Positions 1 through 7,792 of a stretch of 64,000 nucleotides of DNA are shown here, piece by piece (the stretch's first letter is position 1; every line of letters begins with the position of its first letter). Location: contig NZ_CP032418.1 of NCBI RefSeq assembly GCF_003595195.1, forward strand, positions 446,501 through 510,500, given 5' to 3'. The notes under the pieces are model-generated. The model saw nothing but the letters and a program-made list of their open reading frames with translations. It made no database searches and was not told the origin of the DNA. Source of the stretch: Paenisporosarcina cavernae (GTDB lineage: Bacteria; Bacillota; Bacilli; Bacillales_A; Planococcaceae). Both the position numbers and the translations under genes were made by a program.

Positions 1-340
1 CTCCTTTACATACAAGTACTGGGTCAATGACGACATTCTTGACGCCTGATTCTTGAATCCCTTTTGCAGCTGCTTCGATGATTTCTACCGTTGGAAGCAT
101 CCCAGTTTTCAAGGCATCGATTCCTGTGGAAAATGCTGTTTTCATTTGAGGAATTAACGTTTCAACAGGTAGTGGATGCACACCGTGACTCCAGCCCTTA
201 TCCGGATCCATCGTCACGATAACTGTTAACGCATTCATGCCGTAAGTGCCATGTTCTTGGAATGTTTTTAAATCTGCTTGTATTCCTGCGCCACCAGATG
301 TGTCAGATCCAGCGATTGTTAATGTCTTTTTCAATGTCAT
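1..340 (-). CDS. pdxK: Pyridoxal/pyridoxine kinase, N-terminal part (gene runs off the left edge)
   Basis: About 113 residues are visible from the ATG at 340, with a GAAAGGAAG ribosome site just upstream. The start carries the ThiD/PdxK signature (LTIAGSDTSGGAGIQADLKTF), followed by GMNALTVIV and a segment ending VVIDPVLVCKG. This matches the ribokinase-fold kinases that phosphorylate B6 vitamers or hydroxymethylpyrimidine. The neighbourhood (ung, ywdI, ywdK) is that of B. subtilis ywdB, which is PdxK, so PdxK is preferred over ThiD. The C-terminal catalytic half lies outside the window, so its integrity cannot be judged. Confidence 0.85.
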   Translation of the reverse strand, partial: MTLKKTLTIAGSDTSGGAGIQADLKTFQEHGTYGMNALTVIVTMDPDKGWSHGVHPLPVETLIPQMKTAFSTGIDALKTGMLPTVEIIEAAAKGIQESGVKNVVIDPVLVCKG

Positions 341-407
341 AAAAATCTTCCTTTCTATGCGAACAATCTCTATTTTTAATCGTATCAAAATGGTGTTAAA
401 TTACAAC

Positions 408-677
408 TTATTCAAACTGATCGTTGCCTTTCGCACGCCAAAGATTCCATACAATCCATAGAAGCCCGACAGAAAAAATACTTAACAAAATCCCTCCAAG
501 CCATACATGTTGCACGAGTAAGCCTACTGCTAACATGCCAAAAAAGACCGCGGCGATCAAAAGTCCTATCAAAAAGCACCCAGTACCTAGCGATTTCGCT
601 CGGTCCGACACGGGTAGTTCCTCCATTTTTGCTTCTTGCAGCTTTCGTAACTTCGCTTGTTTTTCCCAATCTGCCAT
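408..677 (-). CDS. Small membrane protein of unknown function
   Basis: 89 residues from the ATG at 677, chosen because GAGGTGGGAAA lies immediately before it. A longer reading to 725 has no such site. The first 40 residues are charged and helical (MADWEKQAKLRKLQEAKMEELP), then two hydrophobic segments (about residues 32-54 and 57-77) form a hairpin with a short basic tail. It lies between pdxK and the divergent DUF4230 gene. I do not recognise a named family. Confidence 0.65.
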   Translation of the reverse strand: MADWEKQAKLRKLQEAKMEELPVSDRAKSLGTGCFLIGLLIAAVFFGMLAVGLLVQHVWLGGILLSIFSVGLLWIVWNLWRAKGNDQFE

Positions 678-789
678 TTTCCCACCTCTATCTCGTACAA
701 TACCAAACGCACTGGACTTGTACAACGCGAAACTTTCTACTAATCTGAACGTATACTTAAAGTAGAAATTGCTCGAAAGGGAGGGTACT

Positions 790-1392
790 ATGTCGAAAAA
801 AATCGGATGGGGAATCGTAGGATTTCTCCTTGCAGTCGCTATTTTTGTGCCACTTGTCTTACGTGAATTTAAAATAGATAGTCAAATGACTGAAAGTAAG
901 TCGGTCTTTATTGAACAAATCAAAGGATTAAACGAGTTATCGACTGTTGAGGTTTTTTCAAAGGCGGTTATTAAGCGGGAAGACACGAAAAGTTTCTTTG
1001 GGAATGAATTGCCGGGTACAAAGCGACAATTATTATTCGTGATTCCAGGAACGGTGCGAGCGGGGATTGATCTCACCAATGTGAATGAAGGAGATATCAC
1101 GCTAAATGATGAAAAAAAGGAAGCGACCTTAACATTACCAAAAGCAGAATTTCTTGGGAAACCATCTCTCGACTTCGACAAACGACAAATCTTTTCCCAC
1201 GAAGAGATTTTTCGAGAAAAAGCGGATCTCGATGAAGCGTTTGACTTAGCGGAAGAAGCGGAACAAATTATTATGGAAGAAGCTACTTCTCAAGGTATTT
1301 TAGAACTCGCAGAAGAAAATGCGGAGAAATCGATCCAAAGCATGTTTCGACTTGTTGACTACAATGTAAAGGTGGTCTTTGAAGAAGAATGA
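790..1392 (+). CDS. DUF4230-domain protein with one N-terminal membrane anchor
   Basis: 200 residues from the ATG at 790, which has GGGAGGG upstream; an earlier in-frame start at 769 lacks a site. One hydrophobic segment (about residues 5-24) anchors an extracytoplasmic domain. The pattern of V-V-KRED...VIPGTVRAGIDLTNV followed by LTLPKAEFL is typical of DUF4230, a family of unknown function. The last four bases overlap ung (ATGA), so the two genes are translationally coupled. Confidence 0.75.
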   Translation: MSKKIGWGIVGFLLAVAIFVPLVLREFKIDSQMTESKSVFIEQIKGLNELSTVEVFSKAVIKREDTKSFFGNELPGTKRQLLFVIPGTVRAGIDLTNVNEGDITLNDEKKEATLTLPKAEFLGKPSLDFDKRQIFSHEEIFREKADLDEAFDLAEEAEQIIMEEATSQGILELAEENAEKSIQSMFRLVDYNVKVVFEEE

Positions 1393-2069
1393 CACTTGAA
1401 GACGCACTCATCGGCAACGACTGGCACGACGTACTGCAAAACGAATGGTCGAAACCGTATTGGCATCAACTCAACCAGTTCGTAGACGAAGAATATTCGA
1501 CACATACTATCTACCCTGAGCGAGAGGACATATTCGCTTGCTTCCGCCGCACTTCATTCCAAAAAACGTCCGTCGTCATCCTCGGGCAAGATCCTTACCA
1601 CGGGGCAGGACAAGCACACGGCTTGAGTTTTTCGGTTGCGGGGAATGAAACACTCCCCCCGAGCTTGCGAAATATGTACAAAGAAATGCGGGAGGACATA
1701 GGTTGCGCTCCGTCCACGGGAGACTTAGGAGCATGGGCGGACCAAGGAGTGCTCCTGTTGAACACGGTTTTAACGGTGCGCGAAGGACAAGCGCATTCGC
1801 ATGCCAATCGCGGGTGGGAAGTCTTAACAGACGCCGTTATTACGCATCTCTCCGAAAGGGAAGACCCGGTTGTTTTTGTATTGTGGGGAAATTTTGCGCG
1901 TAAAAAGAAACGGCTCATCGATCCCGCGAAAAATGTCATCATCGAAGGGGCACATCCGAGTCCACTAAGTGCGTATCGAGGGTTTTTTGGAAGTAAACCA
2001 TATTCGGCGATTAACGCCGAGCTTGTCCGTATCGGAAAAAAGCCGATTACCTTTTGCACGAAGCAATGA
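1389..2069 (+). CDS. ung: Uracil-DNA glycosylase, family 1
   Basis: 226 residues, normal length for bacterial UNG. It removes uracil from DNA as the first step of base excision repair. The water-activating motif is present as GQDPYHGAGQAHG, and the DNA-intercalation motif as HPSPLSAYRGFFG. The ATG overlaps the stop of the upstream DUF4230 gene by four bases. In B. subtilis ung lies in the same neighbourhood (ywdG). Confidence 0.97.
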   Translation: MTLEDALIGNDWHDVLQNEWSKPYWHQLNQFVDEEYSTHTIYPEREDIFACFRRTSFQKTSVVILGQDPYHGAGQAHGLSFSVAGNETLPPSLRNMYKEMREDIGCAPSTGDLGAWADQGVLLLNTVLTVREGQAHSHANRGWEVLTDAVITHLSEREDPVVFVLWGNFARKKKRLIDPAKNVIIEGAHPSPLSAYRGFFGSKPYSAINAELVRIGKKPITFCTKQ

Positions 2070-2142
2070 CAAGTCCCGCTGACTATATTTTCGCCCGCTT
2101 ATAAAACGTGGTAAAGTAAGAGAGGAAATGGGAGGGATAACG

Positions 2143-2325
2143 ATGCGTATCAATTGTTTTGAGTGTCAGCATTTTTTCATCACGTGGGACCAACGTAATC
2201 CGCGCGGGTGTAAGGCATTTGGATTCAAAACAAAAGAACTCCCTTCTGCAGTCGTTCGTCGTGCCTCTGGCATGGAATGTGCAAAATTCACACCAAAACA
2301 AGCGACAGGAGGAACGTCAAAATGA
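2143..2325 (+). CDS. Small four-cysteine protein (zinc-ribbon-like)
   Basis: 60 residues from the ATG at 2143. GGAGGGATAACG directly before it excludes the longer reading from 2128. The protein begins MRINCFECQHFFITWD and contains C-x2-C near the start, then single cysteines in the segments PRGCKAFGF and GMECAKF, a possible metal site. Its stop overlaps the ywdI start (ATGA). Some databases label such small proteins uracil-DNA glycosylase, probably by proximity to ung; nothing in this sequence supports glycosylase activity. Confidence 0.75.
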   Translation: MRINCFECQHFFITWDQRNPRGCKAFGFKTKELPSAVVRRASGMECAKFTPKQATGGTSK

Positions 2326-2606
2326 CTTATTCCGCATTTATCGCTCAAATTGAACACCAACTTGCGGGCGCAAAATCAGCGGCAACGGAAGCGGAAATTA
2401 GAGAATCGCTTGCTGCTATACGAGCAGTATGTGACGTAGGCTTGAACAGCAAGGCGGAGGCTAACAATGCTCGGAGCGTTTCCGTACAAACGAGCTTGCA
2501 GCAAAGTGAGCCGGTTTCATTACACAGTCAATCGCAAGTCATGCAACCAACAGAAAAACCGCTTGCAGAAGAAGATGCAAACGGCGAATCACTATTTGAT
2601 TTTTAA
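2322..2606 (+). CDS. ywdI: YwdI-family protein
   Basis: 94 residues from the ATG at 2322, chosen for AGGAGGAACGTCAAA upstream and the ATGA overlap with the preceding gene. The N-terminal half is an alanine-rich helical stretch (residues 1-45), followed by a low-complexity Ser/Gln region and an acidic end. Similarity to the B. subtilis YwdI family rests on length, helical N-terminus and gene order ung-ywdI-ywdK. The function is unknown. Confidence 0.7.
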   Translation: MTYSAFIAQIEHQLAGAKSAATEAEIRESLAAIRAVCDVGLNSKAEANNARSVSVQTSLQQSEPVSLHSQSQVMQPTEKPLAEEDANGESLFDF

Positions 2607-2624
2607 GAAAGTAGGAACAAGAAG

Positions 2625-3005
2625 ATGCCATTTTTTATCATCGCAGGAGCAGTAAATGCCTTTTTAGCCGTCGCTTTAGGCGCATTTGGGGCACATGCAT
2701 TAAAAGAAAAATTATCGGAAAAATATTTAGCCATTTGGGAAACAGCTGTTCAATATCAAATGTTTCATGCCGTAGCACTGTTAGTAATTGGCGTTTTACT
2801 GAGCACGAGCTTACTCGGACCAGTTAGTTCGCTAAATTGGGCAGGCTATTTATTGCTCGCGGGAATCATTATTTTCTCTGGATCCCTTTACGTGTTGAGC
2901 TTAACAGGTATTGGCGTACTTGGAGCGATCACACCAATTGGCGGTGTGGCATTCCTTGCTGGCTGGGTGATGCTCATTGTTGCAGTAGTAAAACACACAA
3001 ACTAA
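2625..3005 (+). CDS. ywdK: DUF423-family membrane protein YwdK
   Basis: 126 residues with four hydrophobic segments. It begins with the family pattern MPFFIIAGAVNAFLAVALGA and continues with GAHALKEKLSEK and FHAVALLVIG. DUF423 proteins are small polytopic inner-membrane proteins of unknown function. It is the last gene of the DUF4230-ung-ywdI operon. Its last four bases overlap the 3' end of the convergent gerQ gene. Confidence 0.85.
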   Translation: MPFFIIAGAVNAFLAVALGAFGAHALKEKLSEKYLAIWETAVQYQMFHAVALLVIGVLLSTSLLGPVSSLNWAGYLLLAGIIIFSGSLYVLSLTGIGVLGAITPIGGVAFLAGWVMLIVAVVKHTN

Positions 3006-3340
3006 AAGTAATTAATTTCTTCGTCAAAGGTGACGTAATCTAAGTAGATTAACGGGATTAAATAACGTTTGCCAGTCTTCGGTTCACTCACGATGACATG
3101 GTCGCGTCCCGCTGCTTCGATGACACCTTTGACGATTTTTGCATTCCATTCGGTATTGTTCTCAAATGTTAAATAGATAGTCGCGATTTTCCCTTTATTC
3201 AACCGTAAAATATTCTCAATATACGACTCTTCTCCAGGTGGAGGAGTGGACGGTCTTCCTCCACTAGACGGAGGGGTTACCGGAATTTGAGGGGCATACG
3301 TTTGAGCGGGATTCCAATAATAATGTACGATAGTGTTCAT
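3002..3340 (-). CDS. gerQ: Spore coat protein GerQ (short form)
   Basis: 112 residues. The conserved part is YIENILRLNKGKIATIYLTF followed by NAKIVKGVIEAAGRDHVIVS and PLIYLDYVTF. This is the GerQ core, cross-linked into the spore coat and needed for CwlJ function in B. subtilis. The protein is much shorter than the roughly 180-residue B. subtilis GerQ. The N-terminal region is reduced to a Pro-rich stretch (residues 15-36). It follows cwlJ on the same strand with a 9-base gap, consistent with their linked roles. Confidence 0.88.
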   Translation of the reverse strand: MNTIVHYYWNPAQTYAPQIPVTPPSSGGRPSTPPPGEESYIENILRLNKGKIATIYLTFENNTEWNAKIVKGVIEAAGRDHVIVSEPKTGKRYLIPLIYLDYVTFDEEINYF

Positions 3341-3349
3341 CCTTTCCGT

Positions 3350-3769
3350 TTAAACTCGTGGACAGTCCGCAGCAGTTGGAGAAAAGAAGCAGTGTGATTT
3401 ATAACGTCCTGTGTTCACTTGGTCATACCACGTTGCGGGACACTCTCCACTCGGCATGAAAAACCATAATGATCTTGTGGCAGGGTGAAAACGTTCCCCC
3501 TTAATGACACGCCTCGCAAGCTTCTTATCTTGCTCCCTCGCTCGCTGGTAAAAATACGACTTTGTTGTCGCTTCAAATCCCCCAGGAGACTGATACACCA
3601 TGTCATTAATCGAGCGAATGCCTTTAAAATCTAAGCAATTAGACAACACACGATTCACCCCAACATTCCCAACCATCAACATTCCAAGCGTACCTTCTCC
3701 TTCTGCTTCTGCTCGCATTAAACGGGCAAGAAGCTCTACACCTTTTTCCGTTGATTGAATAGCGGCGAT
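3350..3769 (-). CDS. cwlJ: Spore cortex-lytic hydrolase CwlJ, apparently with an ATC start codon
   Basis: Residues ARLMRAEAEGEGTLGMLMVG, the segment with FKGIRSINDMVYQ, and a C-terminal WF-P-G-CPATWYDQ...SHCFF match CwlJ/SleB-type hydrolase_2 enzymes that degrade spore cortex during germination. The first ATG (3718) would begin inside the conserved catalytic segment and has no ribosome site. Reading further upstream in frame gives 17 more residues that align without gaps to the N-terminus of B. subtilis CwlJ. They end at an ATC codon (3769-3767) seven bases after AGAGGAGG. The resulting 139 residues fit the family (142 in B. subtilis). Either ATC is used, or a base differs from ATG. Confidence 0.82.
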   Translation of the reverse strand: MAAIQSTEKGVELLARLMRAEAEGEGTLGMLMVGNVGVNRVLSNCLDFKGIRSINDMVYQSPGGFEATTKSYFYQRAREQDKKLARRVIKGERFHPATRSLWFFMPSGECPATWYDQVNTGRYKSHCFFSPTAADCPRV

Positions 3770-3843
3770 TAGCGAACCTCCTCTGACCTCAGATTATGAG
3801 TCGAAATCCGAAAATATGACTTCAAGAGTTGTCATGATTATTT

Positions 3844-3926
3844 GGATTTCTATCGTGCAACTATGGGGTTCTATCGTGCAACTTTTGGATTCTATCGTGC
3901 AACTTTTGGATTCTATCGTGCAACTA
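3844..3926 (+). repeat. Intergenic word array A (four copies, about 21-nt period)
   Basis: Four copies of TTCTATCGTGCAACT separated by 5-7 variable bases (usually TTTGGA) fill the space between the cwlJ 5' end and the hemQ terminator. The same core CGTGCAASTTTT recurs in array D near 24.65 kb. No open reading frame here looks real. The rest of 3770-4030 holds only the hemQ terminator. Confidence 0.85.
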
Positions 3927-3986
3927 TCAAAAATAAACAAACCATGCGAGAAAAGTATCGCCTGCTACGAAGGCATTTTTCCGCAT

Positions 3987-4021
3987 AGAAAAACCCTTCT
4001 GCGCGTGGAGCACAGAAGGGC
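3987..4021 (-). terminator. Intrinsic terminator of hemQ
   Basis: On the minus strand the arms CCCTTCTG and CAGAAGGG (4020-4013 and 4001-3994) enclose an 11-base loop and are followed by TTTTTCT. It lies 12 bases past the hemQ stop. Confidence 0.85.
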
Positions 4022-4032
4022 TGTATGGACGA

Positions 4033-4782
4033 TTACACTGCGAAGAATTCGCGGCGTGTATCGCCATCTAATAGCGTTCCAACAAAGAATTGACCGAACT
4101 CCCCGTAGCGAGCACTTACTTCGTCAAAGCGCATTTCGTATACTAATTTTTTAAATTGAAGTACGTCGTCTGAGAACAACGTCACACCCCACTCATAATC
4201 ATCGAAACCAACAGAACCAGTAATAATTTGTTTTACTTTCCCAGCATATCCGCGACCAATCATGCCGTGGCTTCGCATCATCGCTTTGCGGTCATCCATG
4301 TTTAACATGTACCAGTTATCGTTTCCTTCACGACGTTTGTCCATTGGGTAGAAACAAACGTATTGCGAGCGTGGCAATTCTGGATACAGACGCGCACGAA
4401 CATGTGGATTTTGATACGGGTCTTCATTTGATTCACCAGCCAAGTAGTTCGATAACTCGACGACAGATACGTAAGAATACGTAGGAATCGTGAAAGCTGC
4501 AATCGTCAATTTGTTGAATCGAGCTTCCAATTTTTGTAGCTCATCCATTGTTGGGCGTAATACCATCAACATGAAATCTGCTTTCTGACCAATAATTGTG
4601 TAAAACGCGTGCGTGCCAGTTCCTGCTGCGTGAACCGCGTCCATTTCCTCTAAATAGGCAAGAAATTCATTCGTCGCGGCAGTGCGCTCTTCTTCCGACA
4701 ATGCTTTCCATGCAGGCCAGTCCATCGAGCGGAAATCATGTAACGCATACCAACCATCTAATGTTTGTGCTGCTTCATTCAT
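4033..4782 (-). CDS. hemQ: Coproheme decarboxylase HemQ (chlorite dismutase family)
   Basis: 249 residues. It catalyses the last step of the coproporphyrin-dependent heme pathway of Firmicutes, turning coproheme into heme b. Visible are [18 protein letters not shown] (carrying the catalytic tyrosine region) and [12 protein letters not shown] with the proximal histidine. The ATG at 4782 is preceded by AAGGAG at 11 bases. A GTG at 4794 overlaps that site and is unlikely. It is divergent from pta, the same arrangement as B. subtilis ywfI-pta. Confidence 0.93.
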   Translation of the reverse strand: MNEAAQTLDGWYALHDFRSMDWPAWKALSEEERTAATNEFLAYLEEMDAVHAAGTGTHAFYTIIGQKADFMLMVLRPTMDELQKLEARFNKLTIAAFTIPTYSYVSVVELSNYLAGESNEDPYQNPHVRARLYPELPRSQYVCFYPMDKRREGNDNWYMLNMDDRKAMMRSHGMIGRGYAGKVKQIITGSVGFDDYEWGVTLFSDDVLQFKKLVYEMRFDEVSARYGEFGQFFVGTLLDGDTRREFFAV

Positions 4783-4891
4783 TGTATAGGTCACTCCTTA
4801 ATAGTAAATCATTCCTTCATAAGTGTAGCATACCGCCTGTCAAACGTGTAAACTGTAGGCATCTATTTCTATAAAGAAGGGACGTCTTCGC

Positions 4892-5863
4892 ATGACATTT
4901 TTTACCGAAGTCAAAGAGGCGATTCGCGGCAAAAATCGCACCATCGTTTTTCCAGAAGGGGAAGAAATCCGCATCCTAGAAGCGGCAGTAAGACTCGCAC
5001 AAGAAGGCATCATTCGTCCGATCGTTCTTGGCAATGAAAAACGTATTCGCGAACTCGCGGAGTCGAATGGACACAGCTTAGACACTGTTCACATAATAGA
5101 CCCAAATACTTCCGAGAAAATCGAGACCTTTGCCAACGAAATAGTTCGCATACGTCGTGGCAAAACAACGCTTGAACAGGCGAAAGAATTGCTGCAACAA
5201 GTGAACTATTTTGGCACGATGATGGTAGCGACAGGCGAAGCGGACGGCCTCGTAAGTGGAGCCGTCCACACCACCGCAGATACCGTTCGGCCCGCTCTTC
5301 AGCTGATTAAAACGAAGCCAGGCATTCAGAAAACAAGTGGGGCCTTCATCATGGTGCGCGGGGAGGAACGATATATCTTCGCTGATTGTGCCATCACGAT
5401 TGCTCCTACGGACGATGGTTTGGCAGAAATCGCCGTGTTGAGCGCGGCGACAGCGCGCGCATTTGGCATCAATCCGAAGGTAGCCCTTCTTTCATTCTCC
5501 ACAAAAGGCTCGGCAGATTCGGACGAAACGCAAAAAGTCGCAAGTGCGACAACGAAAGCGCGGGAGATGGACAAGTCGACTCCATTTGACGGAGAATTGC
5601 AGTTTGATGCGGCGTTCGTACCTGCTGTCGCGAAGCAAAAAGCGCCCGATTCGATCGTTGCGGGCGCAGCGAATGTGTTTGTGTTTCCGTCGCTTGAGGC
5701 AGGAAATATCAGCTACAAACTAGTGCAGCGTTTGGCGGGTTTTGAAGCAGTCGGCCCGATTTTGCAGGGGTTAAATAAGCCCGTGAACGATTTATCGAGA
5801 GGATGCTCGGCGGACGACGTGTACCATTTGGCGCTTCTGACCGCGGCACAAGTTGAAGGATGA
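4892..5863 (+). CDS. pta: Phosphate acetyltransferase
   Basis: 323 residues, the short single-domain Pta form. It interconverts acetyl-CoA and acetyl phosphate. It shows VFPEGEEIRILEAA near the start, then ATGEADGLVSGAVHTTADTV and FVFPSLEAGNISYKLVQRL near the end, all typical of the phosphotransacetylase family. AGAAGGGA precedes the ATG. The stop overlaps lipL by four bases, so acetyl-CoA metabolism and lipoyl-group assembly are co-translated here. Confidence 0.95.
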   Translation: MTFFTEVKEAIRGKNRTIVFPEGEEIRILEAAVRLAQEGIIRPIVLGNEKRIRELAESNGHSLDTVHIIDPNTSEKIETFANEIVRIRRGKTTLEQAKELLQQVNYFGTMMVATGEADGLVSGAVHTTADTVRPALQLIKTKPGIQKTSGAFIMVRGEERYIFADCAITIAPTDDGLAEIAVLSAATARAFGINPKVALLSFSTKGSADSDETQKVASATTKAREMDKSTPFDGELQFDAAFVPAVAKQKAPDSIVAGAANVFVFPSLEAGNISYKLVQRLAGFEAVGPILQGLNKPVNDLSRGCSADDVYHLALLTAAQVEG

Positions 5864-6690
5864 GTGAGTTGAACAACGAGAAAATGTGGCGCTTTTGGGA
5901 TCAGTCCATCAGCGCGAAAAATAAGTCGGCGCTCGAATCGTTTGCGGCCGATGATTTGTTGTGTGAGGCGGTTGGGAATGAAACATCTCTGCCAACTGTT
6001 CGCACGTGGGTGCATGATCGCACCATTGTTCTGGGGATTCAGGATCACCGTTTACCTCATGTTACGGATGCGATAGACTGGTTGCGCGGGCAAGGGTTCG
6101 ATGTGATTGTCCGAAATTCAGGAGGCTTGGCTGTCGTGTTGGACAGCGGGGTACTCAATGTGTCGCTCGTGTTTTCAGAACGGGATGCGGCCATTGACAT
6201 ACCTGCCGCTTACGAAATGATGGTGTCGCGCGTGCGAGAGCTTTTCCCGACACTTGCAGACCGTATCGAAGCGCGTGAAATTGTCGGATCGTATTGCCCA
6301 GGAACGTATGATTTGAGTGTCGATGGGAAAAAATTTGCTGGCATATCGCAACGACGTATGCGCCACGGCATCGCAGTGCAAATCTATTTGTGCGTGGAAG
6401 GAAGTGGCAGCGCGCGTGCTGAACTGATTCGAGAGTTTTACACGCGAGGTCTGCAAGGAGAGACGACAAAGTTTGTGTATCCAGTGATTGTGCCAGAAGT
6501 AATGGCGTCGCTTTGTGAAATAACAGGGGAAGCGGTGACAGTCAGCGAAGTTGTCGTAGACTTGCAACGATGGATGAACCGGACGTTTGCGGATGTTCAT
6601 TTGCAGTCGCTACGCGATAGTGAAATGGATCGCTATTTGTATTACTTAACACGCGTGCATGAGCGGAACAAAAAAATGCTCGCGAAATGA
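5860..6690 (+). CDS. lipL: Octanoyl-[GcvH]:protein N-octanoyltransferase LipL
   Basis: 276 residues of the lipoate-protein-ligase fold. LipL moves octanoyl groups from GcvH to E2 subunits during lipoate assembly. The nucleophilic cysteine is in IVGSYCPGTYDLSVDGKKFA, followed by GISQRRMRHGIAVQIYL. The usual RNSGG substrate-site segment is also present (VIVRNSGGLAVVLDSG). It is coupled to pta (ATGA), as in B. subtilis (ywfL). Confidence 0.92.
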   Translation: MSELNNEKMWRFWDQSISAKNKSALESFAADDLLCEAVGNETSLPTVRTWVHDRTIVLGIQDHRLPHVTDAIDWLRGQGFDVIVRNSGGLAVVLDSGVLNVSLVFSERDAAIDIPAAYEMMVSRVRELFPTLADRIEAREIVGSYCPGTYDLSVDGKKFAGISQRRMRHGIAVQIYLCVEGSGSARAELIREFYTRGLQGETTKFVYPVIVPEVMASLCEITGEAVTVSEVVVDLQRWMNRTFADVHLQSLRDSEMDRYLYYLTRVHERNKKMLAK

Positions 6691-6700
6691 TGCGTTGGTT

Positions 6701-6811
6701 GGGTTAACTAACTTTCGGATGTGTCAATTAACTTTCGGATGCGTCAACTAACTATAGTGTTGCGTCAACTAACTCTTGTGTTTCGTCAATTAACTTTCGA
6801 TTGCGTCAATT
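6701..6811 (+). repeat. Intergenic word array B (five to six copies, 20-21-nt period)
   Basis: Units such as GTGTCAATTAACTTTCGGAT and GCGTCAACTAACTATAGTGT follow each other at 20, 20, 21, 21 and 20 bases. The array sits between the 3' ends of the convergent lipL and rsfA genes. The core CGTCAAYTAACT recurs at 48.2 kb and, on the opposite strand, at 55.1 kb. Reading frames across it are periodic by-products, not genes. Confidence 0.88.
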
Positions 6812-6834
6812 TTCAACATCGCATACTCATAAGA

Positions 6835-6864
6835 AGAACCGCCAATCAACTGATCGGCGGTTCT
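6835..6864 (-). terminator. Terminator at the end of rsfA, overlapping its stop codon
   Basis: Arms AGAACCGCC (6835-6843) and GGCGGTTCT (6856-6864) form a 9-bp stem. The rsfA stop codon (6848-6846) lies in the loop, so the last coding residues are part of the hairpin. T-rich flanks on both sides (TTTT on plus, TTCTT on minus) could let it serve both convergent genes. Confidence 0.75.
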
Positions 6865-7439
6865 TTTAGTAGGAGATTTCCGTTTCGTTCCATCGTGAAG
6901 ATAGGAGCGATGGTCTCGTCGTTGTCATTAAATGCGACGAGTTTTCGTGCACGGTTCATGATACTGACGAATTGCTCATAGTCTTCTCGAATGGTGTCAT
7001 TTTCTTTTTGCAGTAACTCGATTTTTTCTTCAAGTGCATTGATTCTCTCACGTGACGCTTTTAATAAAAATTCTAATCGTACTCGGTCTCCGTCAGCGTT
7101 GCCTTGTTGAAGTTGCAATAAATAGCCGATGACCGTGTCGAGTGAGAGCTGTGATAGGTGAAGTCCCTTTGGCGTGTCCGATTTACGTTGAATCGATTTC
7201 TCGATCACGCGGATTTTTTGTTTTCGATCTCGTTTTGCTTCTACTAATTCTTTCTCGTAATCTTTTCGCACCGCAGCATTCCAACGAAATCCACATGCAG
7301 CTGATGTTCGTTCGAGCACATCTCCTGCTTCCTCAAAAGCTAGTAATTGCGTACTGCCTTCTCGCACATGTCGTAATACGGTTTCTGCTAATAATTGGTC
7401 TTGATCTTCTGACCAAGCATCTTGTCGAAGCTTTCCCAT
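6846..7439 (-). CDS. rsfA: RsfA-family prespore transcription factor
   Basis: 197 residues. The N-terminal Myb/SANT-like part ([20 protein letters not shown] then [18 protein letters not shown]) is the RsfA-type DNA-binding domain. The C-terminal half (about 110-165) is a heptad-rich coiled coil ([20 protein letters not shown]). In B. subtilis RsfA modulates sigma-F-dependent gene expression in the prespore and lies in the same place (ywfN). AGGAGGGAAAATAC precedes the ATG. Confidence 0.9.
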   Translation of the reverse strand: MGKLRQDAWSEDQDQLLAETVLRHVREGSTQLLAFEEAGDVLERTSAACGFRWNAAVRKDYEKELVEAKRDRKQKIRVIEKSIQRKSDTPKGLHLSQLSLDTVIGYLLQLQQGNADGDRVRLEFLLKASRERINALEEKIELLQKENDTIREDYEQFVSIMNRARKLVAFNDNDETIAPIFTMERNGNLLLKEPPIS

Positions 7440-7554
7440 GTATTTTCCCTCCTAGTATGAATTCTTCTCCTAGTAGTAGCATTACCAGAGTCCTTTTGTT
7501 TTATTCAAACGTGCGGTAAAATGACTGGTAGAACACTAGAAGGAGTGGGATCAA

Positions 7555-7776
7555 ATGGCGAACGAATTTCGCGTTTGTGATGAGTGTCAGGCAGTTAACT
7601 TAAAAACGCTGATCCCGAAACTAAAATCATTAGACCCGGAAGCGGAAGTATCGATTGCATGCCAGTCGTACTGCGGTCCTGGGAGAAAAAAGACGTTTAC
7701 ATTTGTGAATGATCGCCCACTTGCGGCGCTAACGGAAGAGGAATTGCTAGAAAAAGTGAAATTGAAGCTGAAATAA
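7555..7776 (+). CDS. DUF1450 small cysteine protein
   Basis: 73 residues with C-x2-C near the N-terminus (VCDECQAVN) and C-x3-C in the middle ([19 protein letters not shown]). This is the arrangement of the DUF1450/YuzB group of small thioredoxin-like or Fe-S-like proteins without assigned function. AGAAGGAGTGGGATCAA precedes the ATG. It is likely co-transcribed with the HD gene that starts 17 bases after its stop. Confidence 0.8.
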   Translation: MANEFRVCDECQAVNLKTLIPKLKSLDPEAEVSIACQSYCGPGRKKTFTFVNDRPLAALTEEELLEKVKLKLK

Positions 7777-7792
7777 GAGAGAAGGCGATTCA

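Noticed and set aside
2083-2360. Overlapping frames antisense to the four-cysteine protein
   Set aside because: The plus-strand genes have ribosome sites and ATGA coupling on both sides; the antisense frames have none.
3844-3926. CRISPR array
   Set aside because: Repeats here and in the other arrays are 12-16 bases with 5-9 base remainders, too short and too variable, with no cas genes.
3816-4154. 112-residue frame with repeated IVQLLDS
   Set aside because: Encoded by word array A, the hemQ terminator and antisense hemQ; periodic by-product.
6721-6981. 86-residue frame rich in MRQLT repeats
   Set aside because: Product of array B followed by the antisense of rsfA; no ribosome site.
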